Source: Betaproteobacteria bacterium (GTDB lineage Bacteria; Bdellovibrionota_B; Oligoflexia; Silvanigrellales; Silvanigrellaceae). Taken from it: DNA of 64,000 bases. The notes beneath the pieces were generated by a model. It had not been told where the DNA came from. It ran no database searches and saw nothing but the letters and a program-made list of their open reading frames with translations. The DNA lies in assembly GCA_016868315.1 (NCBI GenBank), contig VGHE01000006.1, positions 128,797 to 192,796 of the forward strand, in the 5' to 3' direction. Below, one piece after another: positions 25,761-34,248 of this stretch (positions are counted from its first letter, which is position 1; every line of letters begins with the position of its first letter). The position numbers and the translations under genes were made by a program.

Positions 25761-26756
25761 ATGTCACCAGATTTTCATCGCCGCCTTGCAATCTTCAAAA
25801 AGTCACGACGCGCCGTGGTTGCGTTGTTCATCATGGCACTGATGCTCCTTGCCGGGCTCGGGGCAGAGCTTATCAGCAACTCATCCCCATTGGTTGCACG
25901 CATCAACGGCAAGACCCTCTTTCCAGCCTATGTGGAATACGACAGGGAGTCTCTCGGGCTCGAAGATGCTGGAATCATCGACTACCGCGAACTCAGCTCA
26001 CAGTTTGAATGGGCGATTTGGCCACCCCTCAAGTGGGATCCCTTTGAAATTGACAGCGAACAAATGGAATATCTCTCATCACCGAGCACAAACCACCTGA
26101 TGGGCACGGATGTGGCGGGACGCGATGTGTTTGCACGCTTGTTGTACGGCACACGCATTTCACTGCTCTTTGGAGTCGGTTTCTGGATCATCACTTACAT
26201 CGTGGGCACAGTGACCGGGCTCTTTATGGGCTTTGTTGGGGGTCGAGTAGACCTCTACGGCCAGCGTTTTATGGAAATCTTCGGCTCCATCCCGAGCCTC
26301 ATGCTTCTGCTCTTTATTGCCTCGGTCATTACCCCCGGTCCTATTCTTTTGTGCCTTTTCGTTTGCGTCTTCGGCTGGATGGGTATCGCCCAGTTCATGC
26401 GCGCGGAGGCACTCCGGAATCGTAACCTGACGTTCACAGAAGCCGCCTTTTCCTTGGGCGCGAAGCGCTCGCGGCTGCTCTTCACCCACGTTTTGCCCAA
26501 CAGCCTGGTTCCCATCATCACCTTTTCGCCTGCGGCCGTCATTGGTGGCATCTCCATACTAACAGCTCTCGACTTTCTGGGCTTTGGGGTTCCTCCCCCC
26601 ACCCCGAGCTGGGGGGAATTGCTCGACCAAGCACGCGCCAATTACCAAGTGGCTTGGTGGCTGGCTGTCTTCCCGAGCCTTTTTCTCTTCATCACAATCC
26701 TGTGCCTCAATTTCATCGGCGAAGCCGTTCGAAAGGCATTCGATCCTCGCGCGTAA
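25761..26756 (+). CDS. Peptide ABC transporter permease (YejE/OppC-like)
   Basis: 331-residue inner-membrane permease. The long periplasmic loop after the first helix (residues about 35-115, including GKTLFPAYVEYDRE and WPPLKWDPFEID) is typical of YejE rather than OppC. LGTD-like LMGTDVAGRDVFARLLYGTRISL follows, then the EAA loop (AAFSLGAKRSRLLFTHVLPNSL) and GFGVPPPTPSWGELL. The usual downstream ATP-binding gene (yejF) is missing: the next gene is a secreted protease. The ATPase must come from elsewhere in the genome if the transporter works. Confidence 0.92.
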   Translation: MSPDFHRRLAIFKKSRRAVVALFIMALMLLAGLGAELISNSSPLVARINGKTLFPAYVEYDRESLGLEDAGIIDYRELSSQFEWAIWPPLKWDPFEIDSEQMEYLSSPSTNHLMGTDVAGRDVFARLLYGTRISLLFGVGFWIITYIVGTVTGLFMGFVGGRVDLYGQRFMEIFGSIPSLMLLLFIASVITPGPILLCLFVCVFGWMGIAQFMRAEALRNRNLTFTEAAFSLGAKRSRLLFTHVLPNSLVPIITFSPAAVIGGISILTALDFLGFGVPPPTPSWGELLDQARANYQVAWWLAVFPSLFLFITILCLNFIGEAVRKAFDPRA

Positions 26757-26927
26757 TCGCCCGTAAATCCAGCCCTTCTTTCTAGAAGAAAAAAAACTGG
26801 CCAGTCGGCTTGCGTACCCCGGTCCCATTTTGTAGGGTGCGCATCAGTTAGAACGACATGGCTCAACATGCAGGTCATTCGCCCAGGGTGGGCTTGGTTT
26901 ACCCTCTTCATGAAGAAAGGGAGCAAT

Positions 26928-28106
26928 ATGACTCGAGGCCAACAAAATAGATTTGGACTTGGCACCTCGCTCATTGCTGCTGCGTTCGCATTCAATGCCT
27001 GTGGCACGGATTCCACAGATCGCAGTATCCGCCGTATCGACGGCCCGAACGGTGCCATCACGTACGTTTCTTCTTTCGTGAATCCCGATCAGGTCGAGAA
27101 AATCATCGGCGAGAACGACCTCACCCCCGTCATCAATGACGGCGCAAACATACCTGAAAAATACCGGCCGCTGATTGACGCCTTCGGAAAAATTTCCATG
27201 GGCTGTACAGCAACTCACATCGGCAATGGTCTTGTGATTTCTGCAGGCCACTGCTTTGATGCACCTGAAAAGCGCATCAATAACAAACCCTGCGATCGCA
27301 TCACGGTCGACTGGGGCTACAGAAAAGACAAAGCACCCTACTTGAAGTCAAAGTGCGTCACCGTGCTCGCAGCCGAACTCAATGACGATCGCGACTACGC
27401 AATTTTCAAAGTCGACGTAGCTCCAACAGCTCAGGTCGAACTCGACCTGAGCGCACGTCCTAAGCTTGGTGCTGCTGTAACTATCTTTGGCCACCCGCAA
27501 TTGCGTCCATTGGAGTGGTCAAAAACATGCGTTATTGAAGAAGGCACAAAGGGCGGCTGGGGAGTTGATCAATTCAGCCACCAGTGCGACACCGAGCCCG
27601 GAAACAGCGGCAGCACAATCATCGATGACACCACTCTGAAAATCATTGGCATCCATGATGGCGGCCGTGTTCCTTGGAACTACGGAACGTTCATCACCAA
27701 CACACCTGTGGCTGAATTCCTGGGCGGTGCAACACCAACGAATCCCGTTCCACCTGCGCCCCCTGGTCAACAGCCCGGAAGCCCCGATCAATCGATCGTG
27801 AAACTGCCCAACCAGCTGTTTGGTCCATTTCGGAACAACCAAAAGTCAGTTCTTACGACCTTTGGACGTGACTTGGGTGAGTACATTGATTTCGACGTGC
27901 TCATCGACCTCGAGGAAGGCCGTGACTTCGTCGTGATCGAACACGGCGACCGTCAGCGTGTTGAGCTTTCGGGAGTCAACCGCCGCCGCTTCTCGCGCCT
28001 ACAGTTGCCCGTCACTGTTTCGTTCCGTTCGAATAGCTTCATCCGGTCGAACAACGTTATTTTGCAGGACATCAAAGTTTACAAATCGGTTATACCGAAC
28101 CCGTAA
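26928..28106 (+). CDS. Secreted trypsin-like serine protease with C-terminal beta domain
   Basis: The chymotrypsin-fold triad is visible: VISAGHC (His), DDRDYAIFKV (Asp) and EPGNSGST (Ser), so the protein is likely active. A signal segment ends in FNACG, a possible lipobox. A Pro/Gly-rich linker (about 265-285) joins a C-terminal beta-rich domain (about 290-390) that recalls a CUB or P-type accessory domain, not identified further. The ATG at 26928 (392 residues) has GGGAG close upstream. Likely target of Sec export followed by outer-membrane anchoring or type II secretion. Role unknown. Confidence 0.88.
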   Translation: MTRGQQNRFGLGTSLIAAAFAFNACGTDSTDRSIRRIDGPNGAITYVSSFVNPDQVEKIIGENDLTPVINDGANIPEKYRPLIDAFGKISMGCTATHIGNGLVISAGHCFDAPEKRINNKPCDRITVDWGYRKDKAPYLKSKCVTVLAAELNDDRDYAIFKVDVAPTAQVELDLSARPKLGAAVTIFGHPQLRPLEWSKTCVIEEGTKGGWGVDQFSHQCDTEPGNSGSTIIDDTTLKIIGIHDGGRVPWNYGTFITNTPVAEFLGGATPTNPVPPAPPGQQPGSPDQSIVKLPNQLFGPFRNNQKSVLTTFGRDLGEYIDFDVLIDLEEGRDFVVIEHGDRQRVELSGVNRRRFSRLQLPVTVSFRSNSFIRSNNVILQDIKVYKSVIPNP

Positions 28107-28141
28107 GCTTTTCCTTTGGAAGAGCTTACGAGCCCTCCTCA

Positions 28142-28172
28142 CCGCATTGCGTTTCCCGCTTTGCGGTTTTTT
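28142..28172 (+). terminator. Rho-independent terminator after the protease gene
   Basis: CCGCATTGCG and CGCTTTGCGG form a 10-position stem with two T-T mismatches around a TTTCC loop, followed by six T. It lies 36 bases after the protease stop and before nfeD, on the same strand, so it separates the two units. Confidence 0.75.
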
Positions 28173-28220
28173 CTTGTCCCTGCCATTATGCTCCAGTCTC
28201 AACGCACGTGAGGTTCGCGA

Positions 28221-28661
28221 ATGGCAAATTATCAGTTGTATCTGGTTCTAAGCATCCTCCTGATTTTGGGTGAGCTGTTTGTGCCGGGTTTCATTCTTCT
28301 TCCACTCGGACTCGCTGGATTGCTGACCTCTTTGGTGGCTTATTTTCGGCCAGAGATGTGGCTGCACGCAGTGTTCTTCATTTGTGGCAGTGGCTTTGCT
28401 CTGCTCGCACTTTCACGCTTCAAAGACAGCCAGAGAAAGGAAAGCACCCCTGGTGCAGGCGGTGAAGGTCTGATCGGACAAGTGGGTACGGTCGTTTCCC
28501 ATCCGGAAGCAGGGGGGCCTCCGCGTGTAAAAATTTATGGCGACGTGTGGGACGTGGTTGAGGGTTCGGTCAGTGCGAGCGAAATGGCAGCCATAACGGC
28601 CGGCAGTAAAGTCAAAGTCACCGGAGTTTCAGGCAATAAAATTACGATAGAACGCTTTTAA
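28221..28661 (+). CDS. NfeD-like membrane protein, short form
   Basis: 146 residues. Two or three N-terminal transmembrane segments (about 5-75, including LYLVLSILLILGELFVPGF) are followed by a C-terminal OB-fold domain (about 85-146, LIGQVGTVVSHPEAGGPPRVKIYGDVWDV), the NfeD-C signature. The long-form ClpP-like protease domain is absent. NfeD proteins partner with SPFH/stomatin proteins in membrane quality control, and the next gene 16 bases downstream is such a protein. Confidence 0.92.
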   Translation: MANYQLYLVLSILLILGELFVPGFILLPLGLAGLLTSLVAYFRPEMWLHAVFFICGSGFALLALSRFKDSQRKESTPGAGGEGLIGQVGTVVSHPEAGGPPRVKIYGDVWDVVEGSVSASEMAAITAGSKVKVTGVSGNKITIERF

Positions 28662-28677
28662 ACAGGGAGCTGAGAAC

Positions 28678-29682
28678 ATGGAATTTCTGAGCATTTTAGC
28701 CATTGGTTTGGCCATCATCGTTATCTTTGCCGTCATCCGCGGTATCTACGTCATCCGCCAACAGGAGTGCATTATTGTTGAACGTCTCGGTCGCTTTCAT
28801 GCCATTTTGAACTCAGGACCACAGTTGATCGTTCCTTTCATCGACCAACCTCGGCAAATGCTCTGGATACGTAACGGAGTTATTCTGCCCGTTGAACGCA
28901 TTGACCTGCGTGAAGTTGTTCTCGACATTCCAGAACAACGCGTGATCACCAAAGACAACGTCGGCATCACAGTCGACGCGCTCATTTATACTCAAATCAC
29001 GGACGTCAGACGTGCGGCCTACGAGATTCAGTCGTTGCCCTTGGCTATTGGTCAGCTCACACAAACAACACTGCGTAATTTGATTGGTGAGCTCGAGCTC
29101 GACCATACGCTTTCGAGCCGTGATGCTATCAACAATCGCCTCAAAGCCATTCTCGATGATGCTGCCGACAAATGGGGACTCAAGGTCAACCGTGTGGAGC
29201 TCCGCAACATCACACCACCCATGGAAGTTCAGCAAGCCATGGAAAAACAGATGCAAGCTGAACGTGAACGCCGCGCACAGGTTCTTTCGGCAGAGGGCTC
29301 AAAGCAGAGTCGCATCCTTGATGCAGAAGGTGAGAAACAAAGCCGTATCGAGCGTTCACAAGGTGAACAGCAGGAAAAAATCAACCAAGCTCTCGGTGAT
29401 CGCGATGCCATCATTGCCCGTGCAGAAGGCGAGGCACGCGGAATTGAGGCTGTGGCACGCGCGCAGGCAACTGCTATCAGTAACGTTCGTGATGCCTTTG
29501 GAAATGCTCACGTGGCTGCGCAGTATTTGGTGGCGATGGAATATCTCAAACGCTTTGGCGACATGACGACCAAACAGACCGACAAAGTCTTCATTCCATA
29601 CGAGGCTTCCGGCGTGCTCAGCTCACTGGGTGGAATTAGCGACCTGCTCAAAAAAGCAGGCAGCGCCAGCACTCATTCCTGA
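28678..29682 (+). CDS. qmcA: SPFH/Band 7 protein (QmcA/stomatin family)
   Basis: A membrane-anchored scaffold of lipid domains. N-terminal transmembrane helix (about 3-27), then the SPFH core (QQECIIVERLGRFHAIL, FIDQPRQMLW, VITKDNVGITVDALIYTQI, LRNLIGELELDHTLSSRDAIN). A long coiled-coil rich in Glu and Arg (about 185-260, AEGEKQSRIERSQGEQ pattern) and a short tail follow. 334 residues. The upstream nfeD gene forms the usual pair. The gene's 3' end overlaps the convergent yebC gene by 10 bases. Confidence 0.93.
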   Translation: MEFLSILAIGLAIIVIFAVIRGIYVIRQQECIIVERLGRFHAILNSGPQLIVPFIDQPRQMLWIRNGVILPVERIDLREVVLDIPEQRVITKDNVGITVDALIYTQITDVRRAAYEIQSLPLAIGQLTQTTLRNLIGELELDHTLSSRDAINNRLKAILDDAADKWGLKVNRVELRNITPPMEVQQAMEKQMQAERERRAQVLSAEGSKQSRILDAEGEKQSRIERSQGEQQEKINQALGDRDAIIARAEGEARGIEAVARAQATAISNVRDAFGNAHVAAQYLVAMEYLKRFGDMTTKQTDKVFIPYEASGVLSSLGGISDLLKKAGSASTHS

Positions 29683-30386
29683 ACATCAAAGTTGTGATAA
29701 ACGGCCTGAACGTCGTCTTGCTCCTCAAGCTTCTCAATCAACTCCAGAGCATTTTGGGCGTTCTCACCATTCAACGAAATGCGGGTATCGGGCACCAGTT
29801 CGAGACCCGCTTTTTCAAACTTGATCCCGGCCGTAACCAAGGCATCCCGCACTGCCGCAAAATCTGCGGCAACCGTATAAATTGTTGCGAAACCCTCTTC
29901 CACGACCACATCTTCTGCGCCTGAATCGAGTGCCAATTCCATGATGCGATCTTCGCTCACTGCACCCAGTTCAACATCCAGTACACCCTTCTTCTTGAAC
30001 ATCCACGCAACCGATCCCATTTCCCCCATGTTGCCGCTGTTCTTTGTGAAGATCTTGCGCAGTTCTGGATTTGTGCGATTGCGGTTGTCGGTGAGCACTT
30101 CAACGAGAATTGCAGAACCGCCAGGTCCATAGCCTTCGTAGGTGATCTCCTCGAAGGTCATACCCTCGAGCTCGCCTGCACCTTTTTTGATGGCACGCTC
30201 AATCACATCTTTTGGCATGTTGTTGTCGCGAGCACGGTCGACAGCCAGGCGCAATTTGGAGTTGAAGTTGGGATCGCTTCCGGTGCGGGCAGCGACCATG
30301 ATTTCGCGCGCCAGCTTCGTAAAAACCCTTCCACGCGCGGCAGCACTTGCTGCCATTCGACCTGCGACAGTTGCGTGACGACCCAT
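29673..30386 (-). CDS. yebC: YebC/PmpR-family regulator
   Basis: A cytoplasmic protein of 237 residues. Most family members begin MAGHSKWANIKHRK; here the equivalent is MGRHATVAGRMAASAAARGR. The conserved interior is intact: FTKLAREIMVAARTG, NMPKDVIERAIKKGAGE, EITYEGYGPGG, TDNRNRT, MGEMGSVAWMFKKKG. The family acts as a transcriptional regulator or, as shown more recently, a translation factor helping ribosomes at proline runs. That would suit a genome with proline-rich proteins such as the one at 63.5 kb. GGAAGG lies 7 bases before the ATG. Confidence 0.95.
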   Translation of the reverse strand: MGRHATVAGRMAASAAARGRVFTKLAREIMVAARTGSDPNFNSKLRLAVDRARDNNMPKDVIERAIKKGAGELEGMTFEEITYEGYGPGGSAILVEVLTDNRNRTNPELRKIFTKNSGNMGEMGSVAWMFKKKGVLDVELGAVSEDRIMELALDSGAEDVVVEEGFATIYTVAADFAAVRDALVTAGIKFEKAGLELVPDTRISLNGENAQNALELIEKLEEQDDVQAVYHNFDVQE

Positions 30387-30527
30387 AGGACAACCTTCCT
30401 TTGATACTTTTTAAAGCACTTACACTCACAACGGTTGCACTTTTTGCGACCGTCTCAAATTTGGCTCATATTTGTTACAGCGATGAGCGCGATCTGCCAA
30501 GAGAGCGACTTTGCCCCTTGCATAAGT

Positions 30528-30555
30528 TCCGATAATCTTTATCGGACTGTTTTTT
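30528..30555 (+). promoter_or_regulatory. Terminator-like hairpin in the fadI leader
   Basis: TCCGATAA (30528-30535) and TTATCGGA (30539-30546) form a perfect 8-bp stem with a TCT loop, followed by C, T, G and six T. It lies 33 bases before the fadI ATG, in the 202-base gap between yebC and fadI. It could be an attenuator, or the end of a short leader transcript. A GATAAT sequence inside it could instead be a -10 box, in which case it is not transcribed whole. Confidence 0.5.
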
Positions 30556-30588
30556 CAAGACAGCACCGTATCAAATTTGGGGGGCAAC

Positions 30589-31932
30589 ATGGCGCAGAAG
30601 AAAAGCCGTTCACACTCGGAAAATGCAGAGCACAGTCAGGGAACTCCAGGGCGTGTTGCCTTGATTGGTGCAGTACGTACCCCGTTTGTTCGATCCTTTG
30701 GGGTTTTTGAACGCGAGACTCCGCTGAGCCTAAGCATACGCCCTGCCACAGAGGTGATTGCACGCACGGGAGCCAACGCCTCCGACATTGATGAGGTGAT
30801 TTGGGGGGCAGTTGTTCCACAAACCAAGAACCCCAACATCGCGCGCGACATTGCGCTGTTTGCGGGTCTGCCCAAATCCATTCCCGGCTACACCCTCAAC
30901 CGCGCTTGCGCGAGCTCGCTTCAAACCGTGCAGCTTGCTGCCGATGCTATTGCTGCTGGCCGCAACAGAATGGTTCTTGCTGGTGGTGTTGAAGTTCTCT
31001 CCGATGTTCCGATCACCTTTTCAGACGAAGCGCGCCGTTTCCTGACACGTCTTTCGCGCACCAAGACGCTGAAAGAGAAATTAATGATGCTTTCGGACTT
31101 CAATCCAAAAGCATTTCTACCCAAGCCACCTGCACTCGCCGAACCTTTCACTGGATTCACAATGGGAGAGCATGGCGAACAGATGGCCGTCAAGAACGAC
31201 ATTTCCCGCGACCGCCAAGATGAACTCGCCATGCGCAGCCATCACCGTGCTACTACAGCCATTGAAAAAGGCTATCTGAAAGAGGAGATTGTTCCGGTAT
31301 GGTCGGGTGTCGCAAAAGAGAATTTTGTGGATGCCGACAACCTCGTACGCGGTGACACTTCTATTGAAGCTCTCTCCAAATTGAAGCCCGCGTTCGACAA
31401 GCGCAATGGAACTCTCACTGCGGGTAACTCAAGTGCGCTGACCGACGGAGCCTCAGCTGTTCTGCTCGCAAGCTCCTCCTACGCAGAGGAACATGGACTT
31501 CCCATCATGGGCTATGTTGTCGACTCTGTGACCGTTGCAGTGGACCCACGCGATCAGCTCCTCATTGGTCCTGCTTATGCGATTCCAAGGCTTCTTCAGA
31601 AACACAATCTGAAGCTCTCGGATGTTGGTGTCTATGAAATTCACGAAGCCTTTGCTGCCCAGGTGCTCAGCTGCCTTGATGCCATGTCCAACACACGCTT
31701 CTGTCAGGAGAAACTCGGACTCGACGGTGCGTTCGGAGTGGTGGATCCTGCCCGCATGAATATCGACGGCGGTTCAATCGCCTATGGACACCCCTTCGGT
31801 GCAACCGGCGGACGCCTCGTTGGCCGTGCACTGCGCATCGCACAACGCACAGGCTCGCGTTACGCGGTCGTAGCCATCTGTGCGGCAGGTGGAATGGGTC
31901 AGGCCATGCTTCTTGAAGCTCCTCAACACTGA
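30589..31932 (+). CDS. fadI: Acetyl-CoA acyltransferase (3-ketoacyl-CoA thiolase)
   Basis: The thiolase splits 3-ketoacyl-CoA in the last step of beta-oxidation. Catalytic Cys lies in NRACASSLQT, the His block is EIHEAFAAQ, and the C-terminal Cys is in AICAAGGMGQA. The ATG at 30589 follows a run of six G; the frame is open to an upstream TTG. 447 residues, close to trifunctional-protein-beta type FadI, whose region LAEPFTGFTMGEHGEQMA is present. The fadJ partner starts 13 bases downstream. Confidence 0.94.
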   Translation: MAQKKSRSHSENAEHSQGTPGRVALIGAVRTPFVRSFGVFERETPLSLSIRPATEVIARTGANASDIDEVIWGAVVPQTKNPNIARDIALFAGLPKSIPGYTLNRACASSLQTVQLAADAIAAGRNRMVLAGGVEVLSDVPITFSDEARRFLTRLSRTKTLKEKLMMLSDFNPKAFLPKPPALAEPFTGFTMGEHGEQMAVKNDISRDRQDELAMRSHHRATTAIEKGYLKEEIVPVWSGVAKENFVDADNLVRGDTSIEALSKLKPAFDKRNGTLTAGNSSALTDGASAVLLASSSYAEEHGLPIMGYVVDSVTVAVDPRDQLLIGPAYAIPRLLQKHNLKLSDVGVYEIHEAFAAQVLSCLDAMSNTRFCQEKLGLDGAFGVVDPARMNIDGGSIAYGHPFGATGGRLVGRALRIAQRTGSRYAVVAICAAGGMGQAMLLEAPQH

Positions 31933-31945
31933 AGGAAAGACAACC

Positions 31946-34147
31946 ATGAATACTTCAATCACATCTGTGACAAAAACACTGCGCGTCTCTTGGCAAGATT
32001 CCGTCTGCATCATCGACTTCCACGACGAATCAAAATCGATGAACGCATTTTCGCGTGATATTCTTACAGATCTCGACAAGGTCGTTTCTCAGGCACTCGC
32101 TGTGCCAGGTCTTGCGGGTATCGTCATGACCTCATCGAAACCAGGGTGCTTTGCTGCGGGTGTCGACATCAGCATCTTCGACTCTCTCACAACCCAGGCA
32201 GCTGGCGAGGAAGCTTCCGCAACCTTGCATGCCCTTTTTCAGAAGTTTGCTGACGCTGAGGTTCCCACAGTCGCTGCCATCAATGGTGTTTGTTTGGGCG
32301 GTGGTCTTGAGCTCTCGTTGGCCTGCCACTACCGCATCTGCAGTTCGCACGCGAGCACTCAACTTGGGCTCCCAGAAATCCAACTCGGCCTGCTCCCTGG
32401 AGGCGGTGGCACACAGCGCTTACCACGCGTGATTGGCGTTGCACCAGCGCTCGATTTGATTCTGACGGGCAAGAAAGTTGATGCAAAGAAGGCATTAAAG
32501 CTCGGACTTGTCAGCGAGGTGGTACCAGAGAATCAACTCCTGCAACGTGCTGTCCAGCTGTGTAAAACAAACCCACCAGTCGCGCTCGAGAAAAGGAAGA
32601 CGGGATTTGGAATGCTCGGACAGGTGCGCGCGAAGGAACTCGCGGGTATCGACGTGCAAAAACTTGCGCTCGAAACCAACCCCATCGGGCGCAGTATCAT
32701 TGAGCGAAAAACTCTCGAGCAAATTGAAAAGAACACGAAAGGCTTTTATCCCGCCCCCAAGAAAGCTCTTGAAGCATTGATGAAGGGACTTTCCCGCCCC
32801 TTGGCAGAGGGGCTCAAGATTGAAGCCAAGCTATTCGGTGACCTGGTCGTTACGCCCGAAAGCCGCTCACTTGTCCATATTTTTCGGATTGTCACGGCTG
32901 CAAAGAAGAACCCGTTTGACGCTGACGCTCAGAAAGCTGCGCGTGAGCAGGTTATCAATCCGCTCCTCTCTGGTGATACGTTTGTCGGAATGCTGGGTGC
33001 AGGATTGATGGGAAGCGGCATCGCGACTGTTCTCTCCGACAAAAACATCCGCTGCGCTTTGCTCGACAGAGACGGAACAGGCGTGCAACGCGGCCTGAAA
33101 AATGTTCAGTCTTACTTTGATGAACGTCTCAAGAAACGCCGCATCAAGAAATTCGATCGCGATGCAGCAATGGGACGCATCGTACCCTCGGTGGATCTCT
33201 CAACCTTTGCCGCCACACCGATTGTGGTCGAGGCGGTCTTCGAAGATCTCGCCGTGAAACATGACATGCTCAAACGCTGTGAGGCTGCCATCCACAACGA
33301 AGATTTCATCTTCGCTTCCAACACATCGAGTCTGCCCATCGGTAGAATTGCAGCAGCAGCCAAAAAGCCAGAGAACGTTGTGGGCATGCACTTCTTCTCA
33401 CCTGTTCCGAAAATGCCTCTTGTAGAGATCATTACAACCGAAAAAACCTCATCCAAAGCCGGATCTGCTGCATTCGACCTGGCTGCAAAAATGGGTAAGA
33501 ACATCATTGTCGTAAAGGACGGGCCAGGCTTTTATACCACCCGCATCCTCGCTTTCCTCATTGCCGAAGCACTGAATATCCTGTCCGAAGGAGCGAGCAT
33601 TGAGGCGATTGATAAGGCTCTCGAAAAATTCGGAATGCCTGTGGGTCCTATCACGCTGCTCGACGAAGTTGGCATCGATGTCGGCGCGCATATCATCACA
33701 GTGCTGAAAGATGCCTTTGCAGAGAGAATTGTCATACCTGCTGAACTCGAATCCATTATCGCTGAAGATCGCAAGGGCAGGAAAAATGGGCGCGGCTTCT
33801 ACACCTACGTCGAAGGCAAGAAAGACAAACCCGATACAGGCATCTACAAACATCTCAAGCATGGCGATGACAGAAAACACTTCGACATGAAGGATATTGC
33901 CGACCGCTGCATGTACGTGTTCATGAATGAGGCGGCGCGCTGTCTGGATGAGGGCATTATCGACTCAACTGCCACAGGTGACCTTGGTGCTATCTTTGGT
34001 TTGGGCTTCCCTCCCTTCCTCGGCGGTCCGTTCCATCACGCACAGCAGCTTGGGTATGCAAGGGTTGTTCAGACCTTAGACGAGTTGGCCGGACGCTATG
34101 GCGCGCGTTTTGCCCCGGCAGCACACTGGAAAAATTCTGCACGTTGA
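31946..34147 (+). CDS. fadJ: Fatty acid oxidation complex alpha subunit (FadJ-like)
   Basis: A bifunctional enzyme for beta-oxidation: enoyl-CoA hydratase (about 1-190, with AAINGVCLGGGLELSLACHYRI) and 3-hydroxyacyl-CoA dehydrogenase (from about 345, GMLGAGLMGSGIATVLSDK, then SNTSSLPI and GMHFFSPVPKMPLVEI, and C-terminal domain ending near 730). The 733-residue protein starts at the ATG 31946 with an AAGGAAAG site. Together with fadI it forms the two-gene beta-oxidation complex. No fadR-like gene is near. Cytoplasmic. Confidence 0.95.
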   Translation: MNTSITSVTKTLRVSWQDSVCIIDFHDESKSMNAFSRDILTDLDKVVSQALAVPGLAGIVMTSSKPGCFAAGVDISIFDSLTTQAAGEEASATLHALFQKFADAEVPTVAAINGVCLGGGLELSLACHYRICSSHASTQLGLPEIQLGLLPGGGGTQRLPRVIGVAPALDLILTGKKVDAKKALKLGLVSEVVPENQLLQRAVQLCKTNPPVALEKRKTGFGMLGQVRAKELAGIDVQKLALETNPIGRSIIERKTLEQIEKNTKGFYPAPKKALEALMKGLSRPLAEGLKIEAKLFGDLVVTPESRSLVHIFRIVTAAKKNPFDADAQKAAREQVINPLLSGDTFVGMLGAGLMGSGIATVLSDKNIRCALLDRDGTGVQRGLKNVQSYFDERLKKRRIKKFDRDAAMGRIVPSVDLSTFAATPIVVEAVFEDLAVKHDMLKRCEAAIHNEDFIFASNTSSLPIGRIAAAAKKPENVVGMHFFSPVPKMPLVEIITTEKTSSKAGSAAFDLAAKMGKNIIVVKDGPGFYTTRILAFLIAEALNILSEGASIEAIDKALEKFGMPVGPITLLDEVGIDVGAHIITVLKDAFAERIVIPAELESIIAEDRKGRKNGRGFYTYVEGKKDKPDTGIYKHLKHGDDRKHFDMKDIADRCMYVFMNEAARCLDEGIIDSTATGDLGAIFGLGFPPFLGGPFHHAQQLGYARVVQTLDELAGRYGARFAPAAHWKNSAR

Positions 34148-34248
34148 TCTGCAAGTCTGACGGAATCCGGAAAATGAGCTCAGTTCCAGGTGTCTGGGCT
34201 CCGATCCCCAGCAAGGCCACTTGATGGTTTAAAGAGGAAGTGGAACAG

